Shown: piece after piece, positions 1-9,199 of the stretch
Position numbering within the stretch: the stretch's first letter is position 1
How the letters are laid out: the number at the start of each line of letters is the position of its first letter
NCBI GenBank assembly: GCA_963732855.1
Contig: CAVTBB010000003.1
Coordinates: forward strand, 1 to 64,000
From: DASXVU01 sp963732855
GTDB lineage: Archaea > Thermoplasmatota > Thermoplasmata > Methanomassiliicoccales > UBA472
Direction of reading: 5' to 3'
Length of the DNA: 64,000 nt
Made by a program: the position numbers and the translations under genes
The notes under the pieces: model-generated
Seen by the model: only the letters and a program-made list of their open reading frames with translations
The model's database searches: none
What the model was told of the DNA's origin: nothing

Positions 1-377
1 GAGCAGATCGGCGACCACATGCAGATCATCGGGGACGACACCTTCCGCATCGCGATCGACAACTTGGTCAAGAATGCACTGATGCATGCCGAGCCCAGCA
101 AGATCGAGATCAGCGTCAAACTGCGGAGACCGATGCCAAATTACGGTAAAGGACGACGGCAAAGGGATACCGGATGATGTCAAGAACCGGCTCTTCGAAG
201 AGGGTCTTCAAGTACGGCAAGACCGGCAACACCGGTATGGGGCTATACATCGTCTCGAAGGTGATAGAGCGTCACCATGGGAGGATCGAAGTCAAGGACA
301 ATGACCCTAAGGGGACCACATTCATCATCACCATTCCAATGAACGCGGAGCCGGATAGAAAATCCCAATCGGGATGA
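1..377 (+). CDS. sensor histidine kinase, C-terminal ATPase domain only (cut by window edge, frames broken)
   Basis: Only the C-terminal HATPase domain of a two-component sensor kinase is present; the rest lies before the window. The N box (DNLVKNALMHA) reads in frame 1 from base 1 to about 115. The G1 box (VKDDGKGIPDD) continues in frame 2, and the G2 region (GKTNTGMGLYIV-like, near 215-250) in frame 3, ending in a stop at 375-377. Two frameshifts, near 120 and 205, are therefore needed to read one protein. The order of ATP-binding motifs is preserved, so either sequence error or recent decay is possible. The signal sensed is unknown because the input domains are missing. Confidence 0.75.
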
Positions 378-465
378 ATGTTGAAGGGGCGAACATCTTG
401 CAACAATATGAAAAAGGCCAAGAATGGCCATTTGTTTAGTGAAAAGGTTTGGAACGAACAGGGTC

Positions 466-656
466 CTAGAACCGGTCCCTGGGTGTTGCGGGCTTGTGCT
501 TCTGATAGCAGTCCCTGCAATATACCGGCCTGCCCTCGGTCGGTTTGAATGGAACCTGGGTCTCGACTCCGCAATCGGAGCACTTTACGTTATGCATCTC
601 TTTCGGGCCGTCATCTCTGCGGCCACCAAATCCACTGAATCCCGGTTTCCGTACAT
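466..656 (-). CDS. small CxxC zinc-ribbon protein (one-base frameshift)
   Basis: This is a roughly 63-residue protein of the short archaeal zinc-ribbon type. It has a CSDCG motif, then a conserved PFKPTEGRPVYCRDCY stretch, giving two CxxC pairs about 18 residues apart that should bind one zinc. The ATG at 654-656 starts MYGNR, but the frame breaks at a GGG run about 16 bases in. A fourth G would restore MYGNRGFSGFGGRRDDGPKEMHN as one frame. Length from ATG to stop is 191 bases, one short of a multiple of three, which supports a single lost base. Function is unknown; related small proteins are common in archaea. Confidence 0.6.
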
Positions 657-806
657 TATTACTACCTATCGGTTATTTCCCTTCCTGCCACTTTCGAAGC
701 GTTGGGGATAGTTTGCAATTGGTGCCCTAGTATATATAGTAAGGGGGTCCGAGCTCCAATAAAATATTGTCTGGCATGACATGTTGGAGCATGGCCCCGG
801 ACACGC

Positions 807-1740
807 CTATTGCTCCGCATATGCGATCGCCGGGCGTGGGTGCAGGCCGGCCTCGCGGACTATCTCTGGGACCTTTTCCTCCCAGGCGACCGCCATGATG
901 TGGACGCCGTGAACCCCCTTGACCTCTTTCAGACGCTCGATGGTCTCTACACAGAGCTTGATGCCCTCCGCCTTCGGGTCGGCAGCACCCTTCATCCGGT
1001 CTATGATAGAATCTGGAACGCTCATGCCGGAGACCCTGTTCTTCATATACAAGGCTACCTTCGCTGACTTGAGCGGCAACACCCCGGCAAGGATGTGCAC
1101 CTTGCGGTCCAGGCCCCGATCGCACACTTCATCCATGAAGTCTCGAACCGGTCCATATCATAGATCGACTGGGTCGGGATGAAGTCGGCCCCGGCAGCGA
1201 CCTTCTTGGCCAGGCGGGGAACGCGGAACTCGAACGGGTCGCCGAACGGGTTCTCTACCGCACCCAGATACAACTGGGGCGGAGTCTCCAACGCGTCCCC
1301 TCCCCAGGTTTTGCCCTCGTCCCTCATCGAACGCAGGACCATGAGCTCCTGGATGGAGTCTAGGTCGTACACGTTCTTGGCCTCCTTCTGGTTGCCGAAG
1401 ACTCTGATGATCGCCTGTCAGGCATAGGACGTTCCTCACGCCCAGGGCGCTCGCGCCCAAGGCGTCCGACTGGATCGCGATGCGGTTCCTGTCCCGGCAG
1501 GCCATCTGCATCACGGGTCCGATAACCTCCTGCAGACAAACCATAGGACGCTGCCCAGCTGGACAGTCGCACGACCGCGGTCTGGTTATCGGTCAGGTTG
1601 AAGGCGTCGGCATATCCCTTCATGTTCCGGGCACGCTTTCTCACCACATCGGGGTTGGCGCCTTTCGGCGGCCCTATCTCAGCGGTGACCGCAAACCCGC
1701 CAGAATCAAGCACTTGCTGAAGGTTACTGGAGGCTTTCAT
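807..1740 (-). CDS. metF: 5,10-methylenetetrahydrofolate reductase MetF (three frameshifts)
   Basis: The product would reduce methylene-tetrahydrofolate to methyl-tetrahydrofolate. The start ATG (1738-1740, MKASSNLQQ) follows a GGAGG nine bases upstream. The family pattern runs through TAEIGPPKG near the N-terminus, VCLTGD-like LCLTGDH, the GGDALETPPQLYLGAVENPFGDPFEFR segment region, and a C-terminal LAGVLPLKSA. Four successive minus-strand frames are needed, with breaks near 1545, 1405 and 1147. Total length, about 311 codons, is normal for MetF. It sits directly behind metV, mvhD and two hdrA-like genes, the arrangement seen in acetogens where MetF works with MetV and an Hdr/Mvh module. Whether the breaks are sequencing errors or real cannot be told from the window. 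Confidence 0.8.
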
Positions 1741-1754
1741 TGGTGGGATTCCTC

Positions 1755-2444
1755 CTATTTCTTTTCTTCCTCGGTCTGGACTGCTCTTTCCTGACCGTCT
1801 TGCGCGGACCGCCGGAACGGGCTCGGTCTCCAGTTCTTGGGAGGAATCAAACGTTTCCATAGATCGAGACGACCTTGTTCCTTGAGAGAACGGAAGTATC
1901 AGGTCCGGAGCCGCAGGGGGGATCCGGGTCGACTTTCTTGCACTTTCCGTTTCTGAGAACCGCCGCACGGTCCGTTCATCAGCTCTTGGAGCACCTTGCT
2001 ACCGGACATATGCCTCCGGTCAGGTGCAGAACGCAATCACCGCAGGCGCCGCACTTCTCCAGGTATATGCCCTGCTCCTCTGGGGCCCCCATCGAGACCG
2101 TGTTCACCCCCGGGACGACGGCAACCGCTGGATACATATCATGGATGACCTGCGCGCCCACGCCGCAGGCCAGAGAAACGAAAACGTCCTTTCCCTCCAT
2201 GGCCGTGGCCATCTCCTACCCACTCCTTCTCGCAGGCACGCTCCAGGGTGATTCCCTTACGTTCCACCCCTTCCCCTTCAGCTCGGAATGCAGACCAATG
2301 ATTCCGTCAATATGTCCGCCTCTTTCTCCCCTCCGGCCAGGCAGACCGCCACACAGGAACGGCATCCTACGACGAGCACGTTCTTGTACCCTCCCAGCAT
2401 CATTATGACATCTATCAGGGGTTTCTGTTCCGCGATAGGATCAT
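1755..2444 (-). CDS. metV: MetV, zinc-binding partner of methylenetetrahydrofolate reductase (several frameshifts)
   Basis: MetV is the corrinoid-like fold, cysteine-rich partner of MetF in acetogens. Here the N-terminal part shows KNVLVVGCRSCVAVCLAGG, the middle SLACGVGAQVIHDMYPAVAVVPGVNT, and the C-terminal part the diagnostic CGACGDCVLHLTGGICPVARC followed by MNGPCGGSQ. A tail reading LKEQGRLDLWKRLIPPKNW precedes the stop, eight or so bases before the metF ribosome site. The ATG (2442-2444) overlaps the mvhD stop as ATGA. From start to stop is exactly 230 codons, yet at least four frame changes are needed in between, so insertions and deletions cancel out. This is the most heavily broken gene of the window. 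Confidence 0.75.
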
Positions 2445-2846
2445 TTCTTCACCTTGCCGATGGGGTTCGGGCCGAGCTTGTCCACCCGCGAGACCATCTC
2501 CCGGACGGCTTCCACGGAACCTCCAATCCTGGTTCGAGGCCAGATTCAACATCTCGAGCCGTTCCGGTTCGAACCCGGCCGCCTCGAGCAATGACTTGGT
2601 CAACGTCACACGCTTCCGGGCCTCGATGTTCCCATACTGATATTTGCAATTACCTTCCAGACATCCGGCGACGAACACTGCGTCCGCCCCTGCGCGGAAG
2701 GCCTTCAGGATGTGCACGGTATCCACCCTACCAGTACAGGGCATTTCCACCAGCGTGAGGCAAGGTGGAAAGGGCTGCATTTTTGACGCTGCCTGTTCTG
2801 CCGCCGCCAGCGCGCCATCTCTGCAGACGAAACCGATCATCTCCAT
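2441..2846 (-). CDS. mvhD: MvhD-type iron-sulfur electron transfer subunit (frameshift near 3' end)
   Basis: MvhD carries electrons between hydrogenase or other donors and HdrA. The sequence has the family pattern: GFVCRDG at the start, then LVEMPCTGRVDTVHILKAF, a DAVFVAGCLEGNCKYQYGN block whose cysteines hold the [2Fe-2S] cluster, and ARKRV. The frame breaks after NQDWRF (near 2520); a second frame then gives VEAVREMVSRVDKLGPNPIG and stops at 2441, the usual MvhD ending. Length, about 135 residues, is normal. Its start overlaps the end of the upstream HdrA-like gene, and its stop overlaps the metV start, so all are probably one transcript. Confidence 0.8.
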
Positions 2847-4490
2847 CGCCCTTCATCCTCCAGTGCCGAGGACAATTCCGCGGCTATCTGGTCATCCCGA
2901 TATGAGTAGACCTGGATGGCTTTACTGGGGCAGGCTACCACGCACATCCCGCAACCCTGGCACGAGCCAATGTCGACCTCTGCCTTGCCTTCCTTTCCGA
3001 TATGGGGTGCGTGGAAAGGGCACGTTCGAACGCAGGTCAGGCACGATGAGCACCGCTCCCGGTCCACCTCTGCAACGTTCCCCCCGACCACGATCTGGGA
3101 ACAGAGCATCGATGCGACCCTGGAGGCAGCCGCCTTAGCACCCATGGTCGGCCCGGCGCCTAGGTTCATCTCCGATGCCGAACCGCACAGAAATACACCG
3201 GGAATGTGTGTGGACGCCGGCCGGCACTTGGGATTGGCCCTCGCCAGACATCCTTCCGGTGTGAGCGGCATCAGGAACGCGTTGGCCGTCTCCTTCGTCC
3301 TGAAGATTTCGGAATGGTTGTCCACAACGATCATGCCTGCCGGGATCCGGATGGCGTAGCCAGAATGAACATCACAGACGACCAGTGCGCCATCGAGGAC
3401 TTCCGGGATCTTCTCCGAACGAATGAAACGGACCCCCATCTCCTGGGCCTTGCGGTATCCTACCTCGCATTGTCCGAACGCGTAGAACTCCCGGGCTATT
3501 ACGGTGATTCGGGAGCCGGGATGAAGTCCTTTGGCATGCATCGAATGGTGTACGGCGTCGTGGGTGGACATTGGTGAACGTTCCGCATCCCCGCTTTCAT
3601 CCAGCGCGACCATGACTATGTCCTTAGGCAGCTTTTCCAATGTTATCAGCTTGGATTCGAATTCCTCTTGGGTCAATCGCCCCTGGGAAACGCGAGCGCA
3701 TGGGATTCGCGGTCTCCACCTTATCCAGGGCGATGATCACCCCGCCGACCATTTCGTTCCACTTGTTTCCGTCCTTCGATAGAGCGACGGTGAATTTTCC
3801 AGGACTGCCGGAAAGAGAGCTCACGTTCGTTGCGTCGAAAACCCGGAACCTGTCACCGGCCGCTCGGGACATCAGTTCCAAGGCCCCGCCCGCGAGTGGT
3901 ATTACGCTCTTATGATCGCTCTCCTCCAAGCATTGGGCCGGGTTGGCCACGATGATGCTCAATCCTTCGTCCAGCAATGATCGGGAGGCAGTGATGGCGG
4001 ATGGACCGTTCCCGATTATGAGGACCGTTCTCGACGCCTCGACTTTCGAGCGTGGGGTGATCTGCAGCATCGCGCTTCTTTTCAGCGAAACGCGCAACAT
4101 GTGCTCCCCTATGACCTGGGCCTCCGCCTTGGGATGTAAAGCGCACATATCCAGTAGATCTGTGAATGTGACGAGGTCAGGACATATGCCGGCCTCCTCG
4201 GCCAATTGGGTGAACTGTTCCGGGGCGGTCCTGGCGGAGCACCCCAGGATAATGAACCGATCGATGTCGCCAGCCACTAAGGAGAGCTTGATATCTCCCA
4301 TGGCCGCTCCGTCGCAGCAACGGTCGGAACAGATGACATCTCTGACGTTTGGGTCAGCGACTGCAATGGCACGCAGACTTTGGAAATCCAGTTTCCGGGA
4401 GATGACTCCGCCGCAGGAACAGATGAACACCCCGATGCCTTTCGGCGATCCGATAGGGGCGTGTGTCGGAGGCAACCCCTTATCGGTCAT
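2837..4490 (-). CDS. HdrA/QmoB-like flavoprotein with two C-terminal [4Fe-4S] motifs (one frameshift)
   Basis: This is an HdrA-family FAD protein of about 551 residues. It opens with GVFICSCGG typical of HdrA, has a weak dinucleotide-binding motif (VLIIGNGPSA, about residue 155), a second FAD-contacting region (GVFLCGSASEMNLGAGPTMG), and two ferredoxin motifs near the end (CSSCLTCVRTCPFHA and CQGCGMCVVACPSKA). The reading frame shifts near 3655, in a TTTCCCAGGGG stretch: one frame ends after NPMRSRF, the other resumes at RLTQEEFESK. It starts in an ATGA overlap with the gene upstream and overlaps mvhD downstream. It is likely the electron-splitting or relay subunit linked to MetFV; QmoB is the nearest alternative name. 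Confidence 0.75.
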
Positions 4491-5737
4491 TTCAGCCCCT
4501 CCAGGTAAGTACTGGCCTTGCTCGCGACGATGGTACCGTCCATCAAACATTCCTCGATATCCTTGGGACCCGCGCAGGAGCCACAGAAGAACAGGCCTTT
4601 GGCGTCTGTCGTCCGTCCGGGGTTCCCCTCGGACATGAAGTAACCCTGGGGCGAGAGACGTACCCCGAGCGAGCCAGATATGTCCCTCCCAGAGACCGGC
4701 GGCATCAGGCCGACGGCCAGGACGACCAGGTCGAATTCCTTCTCAGCCACGGTATCATCGGTCGCCGATGCATAACGCACCATCGGCCGTCCGTTCTCCC
4801 CCGATAACACCTCGGCCGGACGACTTCGCAATATCGAAATACGGGGATCGGAGCGGGCCATATCAACAATTGAATCCTCAGCCGCGTATCTCCTCCAGTC
4901 CATCATGAAGAATGTGATGTCGAGGTCCGCATCCCAGGCACGAAGCGATTGGGCCAGTTTCATGGAGTATTTGCAGCAGACCTTGGAGCACTGCTCCGTC
5001 CCGGGGCGCCCTCTAGAGCCCACGCACATAATGAAGGCAACGCTCTTAGGGGAATTGCCACCGCAGAACCTGTTCAATGAGCCATGCCGGTTCAGCTCGC
5101 TCTCGGCGTCCAGCCCTGTGATGACCCCGTTGACGTGGCCGTAGCCGAGCTTCTGGTCTTTCCCAGCATCGAACGTGTCGTGGCCCACAGCGACGATGAT
5201 GGCATCGGCCATGATCTGGCTGTCACCGAGGCCAGTTCGGACCGCGTCTTGGGAGCAAACGTCCACGCAGCTGGTGCAACCCTCCACCGGGAACGGACAT
5301 GACGGTGCGGCCACGCGCCACTTTTGCCTCCTTCCAGGGACGGGCTCGATGGCATTGGGCGGGCATGCCTCGGCACAATCCCCACAGTCGTCGCATTTAA
5401 GTGGGTCTATGGAACGGCAGGGCACGATCGAGACACGGTATGTGCCCAGGTCTCTCTCTATCGTCGTCACCTCGGACGAGGTGATCATCCTGATCAGTCC
5501 GGAACGGAAGAGCTGGGAGATACGCTCGGTCGACATGCATACATCGCATTTAACGCACTGGTCCCGGCCCTTGCAGGCAAGGTCGGAGGCCAATCCACCG
5601 ATCCTGGATGAACGCTCGACGATGGTGCTCGGTATGCCTCTTTCCGCCAGAGAAAGCGCCGCCGATATCCCAGCCGTACCCCCGCCGATGATAAGCACCC
5701 CCCTCAAGGCGACCGCACCCCTGGTGTTATAACGCAT
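4487..5737 (-). CDS. HdrA/QmoA-like FAD and iron-sulfur protein
   Basis: An intact 416-residue HdrA-like flavoprotein. An N-terminal FAD motif GGGTAGISAAL (about residue 16) is followed by cysteine clusters CVKCDVCMSTE, CDDCGDCAEACP and CTSCVDVCSQD, then an HdrA-like IMCVGSRGRPGTEQCSKVCCKYSMK and a C-terminal FFCGSCAGPKDIEECLMDG. Short length and lack of terminal ferredoxins make it closer to QmoA than to full HdrA. I chose the ATG at 5735-5737; a TTG at 5782 would add 15 unconserved residues. It is first in the minus-strand run with the second HdrA-like gene, mvhD, metV and metF. No hdrB or hdrC is present nearby, so the final acceptor of this complex is unclear. Confidence 0.8.
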   Translation of the reverse strand: MRYNTRGAVALRGVLIIGGGTAGISAALSLAERGIPSTIVERSSRIGGLASDLACKGRDQCVKCDVCMSTERISQLFRSGLIRMITSSEVTTIERDLGTYRVSIVPCRSIDPLKCDDCGDCAEACPPNAIEPVPGRRQKWRVAAPSCPFPVEGCTSCVDVCSQDAVRTGLGDSQIMADAIIVAVGHDTFDAGKDQKLGYGHVNGVITGLDAESELNRHGSLNRFCGGNSPKSVAFIMCVGSRGRPGTEQCSKVCCKYSMKLAQSLRAWDADLDITFFMMDWRRYAAEDSIVDMARSDPRISILRSRPAEVLSGENGRPMVRYASATDDTVAEKEFDLVVLAVGLMPPVSGRDISGSLGVRLSPQGYFMSEGNPGRTTDAKGLFFCGSCAGPKDIEECLMDGTIVASKASTYLEGLK

Positions 5738-5827
5738 AGGAATTGGGCTCCGACTTGAGAAACCACGGCTGAATCCAAGCAAGATTGGACGGTCAAATGG
5801 GATCGGTCTTTCTGACCAGTTGGCTCA

Positions 5828-5835
5828 TATAAAAA
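5828..5835 (+). promoter_or_regulatory. TATA box for the deacetylase gene
   Basis: TATAAAAA sits in the gap between two divergent operons. Transcription would begin about 25 bases downstream, after the first in-frame ATG (5840), which argues for the later start at 5915. Confidence 0.4.
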
Positions 5836-5914
5836 GCTTATGAAAATGGAAGTAAAATGCGCGGAGATCGGGCTTCGGCAACGATTATCTAGGACACAGA
5901 CCTTCTGTTTTCCC

Positions 5915-6754
5915 ATGCGCAGGATGGCCATTACTGTCGATGTGGACAGGGATGTCAATCAGGCCTGCAAAGGCAAGATGGCGGCCGTCTCCAGCCCTCT
6001 CCACGGTTCGGACGAGCCACGGTTCTCCTCATCACGAAAAGGGCTGGAGCTGATCGTGGCCATACTGAACGACCTGGGGGTCAGGGGCACATTCTTCATG
6101 GAAGGGACGACCGCCCTTGAGATCAGCAAGGTGGTGGATGTGGCGGAACTGCTTCAGGGGCACGAGGTGGCGTGCCATGCCTACGATCACGAGGACCTGA
6201 CCGGGACCGATACCGGCCTCAGGATCGAACGGGAGGACATCGATGATGTGCTGGAAAAGTCCCTCGATGTCCTGGACTCTCTGTTCGGGGAGGAACGACG
6301 TGGCTTCCGCGCCCCGTACTTACATGCCAGCGATGATCTGATGGACTCTTTGAAGGCCCATGACTTCCTTTACGACTCGAGCGTCGTAGAGGAGATGCGG
6401 GAAGGGGTGATACGCCCTTACTTGACCAGGAACGGACTTCCGGAAGTACCGATAGCGTCATCCAAGGACGGTAAGGGAAAGAAGATCGTGGGCTATCTCT
6501 GGCCCCTTCATGAAGGAAAAAGGCCGATCGCGGATTATGTCCGGATGATCGACGATTTCAAAGACGGTCTTCTTGTCCTCTCCACCCATTCCTGGCACCC
6601 GGTGGAGAATTTCTGCATCGGACAACAGTGTGAGCTCGATGTGCAGAAGGGAATGGACGACTTCAGGGAGCTGATCAGCCACGCCTTGAACGGGGGGATT
6701 GAGTTTGTTACGGTTGCCGGGCACGTGGGCAGGTCGATGGGAGGAAGCTGCTGA
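5915..6754 (+). CDS. polysaccharide deacetylase (NodB-like) family protein
   Basis: A metal-dependent carbohydrate deacetylase fold. Motif 1 is TVDVDRD near the N-terminus, motif 2 the ACHAYDHED segment with the HxxxH metal pair, and motif 3 RGFRAPY. A later STHSWHP block supplies the last catalytic histidine. No signal peptide or membrane segment is visible, so it acts in the cytosol or on a cytosolic precursor. The start at 5915 (MRRMAITVDVD) fits the TATA box; ATGs at 5840 and 5924 are alternatives. Its stop overlaps the next ATG (TGATG), so it is cotranscribed with the DUF3786 gene. The substrate cannot be told from the sequence. Confidence 0.75.
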   Translation: MRRMAITVDVDRDVNQACKGKMAAVSSPLHGSDEPRFSSSRKGLELIVAILNDLGVRGTFFMEGTTALEISKVVDVAELLQGHEVACHAYDHEDLTGTDTGLRIEREDIDDVLEKSLDVLDSLFGEERRGFRAPYLHASDDLMDSLKAHDFLYDSSVVEEMREGVIRPYLTRNGLPEVPIASSKDGKGKKIVGYLWPLHEGKRPIADYVRMIDDFKDGLLVLSTHSWHPVENFCIGQQCELDVQKGMDDFRELISHALNGGIEFVTVAGHVGRSMGGSC

Positions 6755-7398
6755 TGACCAATGCCTACGAGAAGCTGAAGAACAACGCCTACTCGGCCGC
6801 CGAAGAAAAGGCCTGGGAGGACCTGGTCCATCTCGATTCCAAGAGCATCGCCAAGAACTCATTGGCCGATTTCGACGGCCGGGCCTTCGACCTCTCGGTG
6901 CTGGACGAGTCGGTCAAGGTGGACAAGTGGGAAGGTCTGATCACCTCCCCTCAACCGCATGACAAGTTCTTCCAGATCCTGGTCATGCACTACCTGATCG
7001 GATGTCAGGCAGGAGGGCTGGTGGACGAGCCTGTGCTCTTCCGGCAGCTGAAGGGAGGCGAGGCTTACAATGATGCTTTCCACAAGCGAGTGGACGTGCG
7101 CCTGGCAAAGGAGTTCGGCAAAGACCCTGGAACGTTGATCAGGGCGGGGGTGCGGCTCAGGGGCTCGATCAGGTCGAAAGGAAGCGCCTCGGTCGAGCTA
7201 CTGCTATTCCCAAAGGTCCCGGTCACGGTGATCGTGTGGCAGGGTGATGACGAGATCCCGGCATCATCCACGGTCCTGTTCGACCGCAGCATCGGCGATA
7301 TCTTACCAACAGAGGACGTAGCCGTGGCTGGCTCGTTCATCGTCGAGAAGCTCATCATAGCGAAGGCGGAGACATCGGTCGTTAATACAGACCAGTGA
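6754..7398 (+). CDS. DUF3786-type protein
   Basis: A 214-residue soluble protein resembling the DUF3786 family by its FFQILVMHYLIG segment, a FRQLKGGEAYNDAF block, PVTVIVWQGDDEIPASSTVLFD and the closing DILPTEDVAVAG motif. The family has no proven biochemical role, and occurs mostly in anaerobes that use C1 pathways; its place here beside tetrahydrofolate C1 genes agrees with that. It overlaps the upstream deacetylase stop by one base, and its 3' end overlaps the convergent fhs gene by 17 bases. Confidence 0.6.
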   Translation: MTNAYEKLKNNAYSAAEEKAWEDLVHLDSKSIAKNSLADFDGRAFDLSVLDESVKVDKWEGLITSPQPHDKFFQILVMHYLIGCQAGGLVDEPVLFRQLKGGEAYNDAFHKRVDVRLAKEFGKDPGTLIRAGVRLRGSIRSKGSASVELLLFPKVPVTVIVWQGDDEIPASSTVLFDRSIGDILPTEDVAVAGSFIVEKLIIAKAETSVVNTDQ

Positions 7399-9055
7399 TG
7401 TAACCCTCGTCGCTTATGTCGATGCCTAACGCCGAAGGGTCGGACGATAATCCAGGCATGAGCATGATGGGACCACACACCACCACAATGAACCCTGCAC
7501 CGGCAGACACGAACACTTCCCTGACGTTCAATACCCAGCCGGTCGGAGCGCCCTTGAGCTTCGGATTGTCGGAAAGAGACAATTGTGTTTTGGCCATGCA
7601 GACCGGCAGACGGTTCGTCCCGGAGGTCTCGATCAGATGGATCGCCTTCTCCGCTCCACTCTCGTATTGGACGTCCAATGCGCCGTACATCTCGGAGGCA
7701 ACGATACGGATCTTCTCCTTAAGGGGTAGTTTCGTATCGTAAAGGAAACGGAAATTCGGGCGCTCGTTCTCCAGGACATCCAGCACCTGCTTCGCCAGAT
7801 CCGCCCCGCCCTCACCGCCCCTGGAGAACACATCGGACAGTGCGCAGCGGACCCCTTTGCTCTTACAGTGATCCAATACGATCTGGATCTCCTCATCGGT
7901 GTCAGCGGCGAAATGGTTCAACGCCACCACCATAGGGATGCCGAACTTGCGGATGTTCTCGATGTGCTTGTCCAAGTTGGCGAAGCCCCGCCTTAGCCCG
8001 TCGCAATCCTTCTCGCACACCCTGTCCACCGGGACGTTCCCATGCATCTTTAGTGCACGGATCGAGGCAACGATGACAGCGCAGTCCGCGTGGATGCCTT
8101 CGTTGCGGCATACTATATCGAAGAACTTCTCCGCACCCAGGTCGGCGGCGAAACCCGCCTCGGTGACGACGATGTCGGCCATCTTGAGGGCGTATTTTGT
8201 TGCGGTTATCGATGAATTGCCGTGCGCGATGTTGGCGAAGGGAAAACCATGGATGAAGAAGGGTTCGCCCTCAAGGGTCTGGACCAGGTTCGGGAATATG
8301 GCATCCTTCAGTAGAAGGGCCAATGCGCCAACGCATCCGAACTGAGCGACGGTGACCGGTTCTCCATCATATGTGTAGGCCACGATCATCCTTCCCAGGC
8401 GTTCCTTCAGGTCCGCCATCGAGGTGGCGAGTGCAAGTATGGCGCTGATCTCCGTCGCCACCGTGATTATGAAACCGCTCTCATGTGGGGTCCCGCCCTC
8501 GGTTCGGCCCCCCAATCCGACCACGATATGCCGGAGCTCGCGGCAATTCATGTCCATCGCCTTGCGCAGGACGATCCGGGTGGGATCGACGTTGAGCTGG
8601 TTCCTCTTGGTTATGCTATTCTCCAGGATCGCCGAGAGCAGATTGTTGGCAGCTCCGACCGCGTGTATGTCGCCGGTGAAATGCAGGTCGATGTCCCACA
8701 TCGGGTAGACCTGCGAATACCCTCCGCCGGTGGCGCCCCCCTTGATACCGAAGGTGGGTCCGAGCGACGGTTCGCGGATCGCTCCCATTACCCGCTTATT
8801 GAGCCTGCCTAATGCCTGCACCAGACCTATGGTGGTGACGGTCTTGCCTTCTCCAGCCGGCGTGGCGGTGATCGCGGTCATAAGGACCAGCTTTCCGACC
8901 GGGTAGCCGTCGAACTTCCTTAGGACGCTCAAAGGCACCTTGGCCATGTACTTACCGTATAGGACGATGTCATCCTTGTCCAGGCCGATCGATGATGCGA
9001 TCTCCTCAATAGGCTTGGCTTTGACTTCTTGAGCGATCTCGATGTTGGTCTTCAT
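7382..9055 (-). CDS. fhs: formate--tetrahydrofolate ligase
   Basis: Joins formate to tetrahydrofolate using ATP, giving 10-formyl-tetrahydrofolate in the cytosol. The 557-residue length is right for the family. Visible landmarks are the ATP-binding ITATPAGEGKTVTTIGL (about residue 60), REPSLGPTFGIKGGATGGGYSQV, DIDLHFTGDIHAV, GGRTEGGTPHESGF, and a C-terminal ILMPGL-like region. The ATG at 9053-9055 follows GGTGGAG; an earlier TTG/ATG in frame would add unconserved residues. FolD lies divergently just beyond, and MetF and MetV are 5 kb away, so the window holds the complete tetrahydrofolate route from formate to methyl level. Confidence 0.95.
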   Translation of the reverse strand: MKTNIEIAQEVKAKPIEEIASSIGLDKDDIVLYGKYMAKVPLSVLRKFDGYPVGKLVLMTAITATPAGEGKTVTTIGLVQALGRLNKRVMGAIREPSLGPTFGIKGGATGGGYSQVYPMWDIDLHFTGDIHAVGAANNLLSAILENSITKRNQLNVDPTRIVLRKAMDMNCRELRHIVVGLGGRTEGGTPHESGFIITVATEISAILALATSMADLKERLGRMIVAYTYDGEPVTVAQFGCVGALALLLKDAIFPNLVQTLEGEPFFIHGFPFANIAHGNSSITATKYALKMADIVVTEAGFAADLGAEKFFDIVCRNEGIHADCAVIVASIRALKMHGNVPVDRVCEKDCDGLRRGFANLDKHIENIRKFGIPMVVALNHFAADTDEEIQIVLDHCKSKGVRCALSDVFSRGGEGGADLAKQVLDVLENERPNFRFLYDTKLPLKEKIRIVASEMYGALDVQYESGAEKAIHLIETSGTNRLPVCMAKTQLSLSDNPKLKGAPTGWVLNVREVFVSAGAGFIVVVCGPIMLMPGLSSDPSALGIDISDEGYITGLY

Positions 9056-9199
9056 TGGCTCCACCCTGCGGATGGACAGGTATACGGAACTGCGTCTTAA
9101 TAGTTGGACATCGACCTTTCGTGAACCTGACCAGCAGTCCCGATAGGGGGCATCGAACATTTATTATTTAGCGGGTGGATAAGGTGGCGCCGTGAACTC

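Noticed and set aside
424..711. 95-codon plus-strand frame
   Set aside because: It is antisense to the zinc-ribbon gene, which has clear CxxC motifs.
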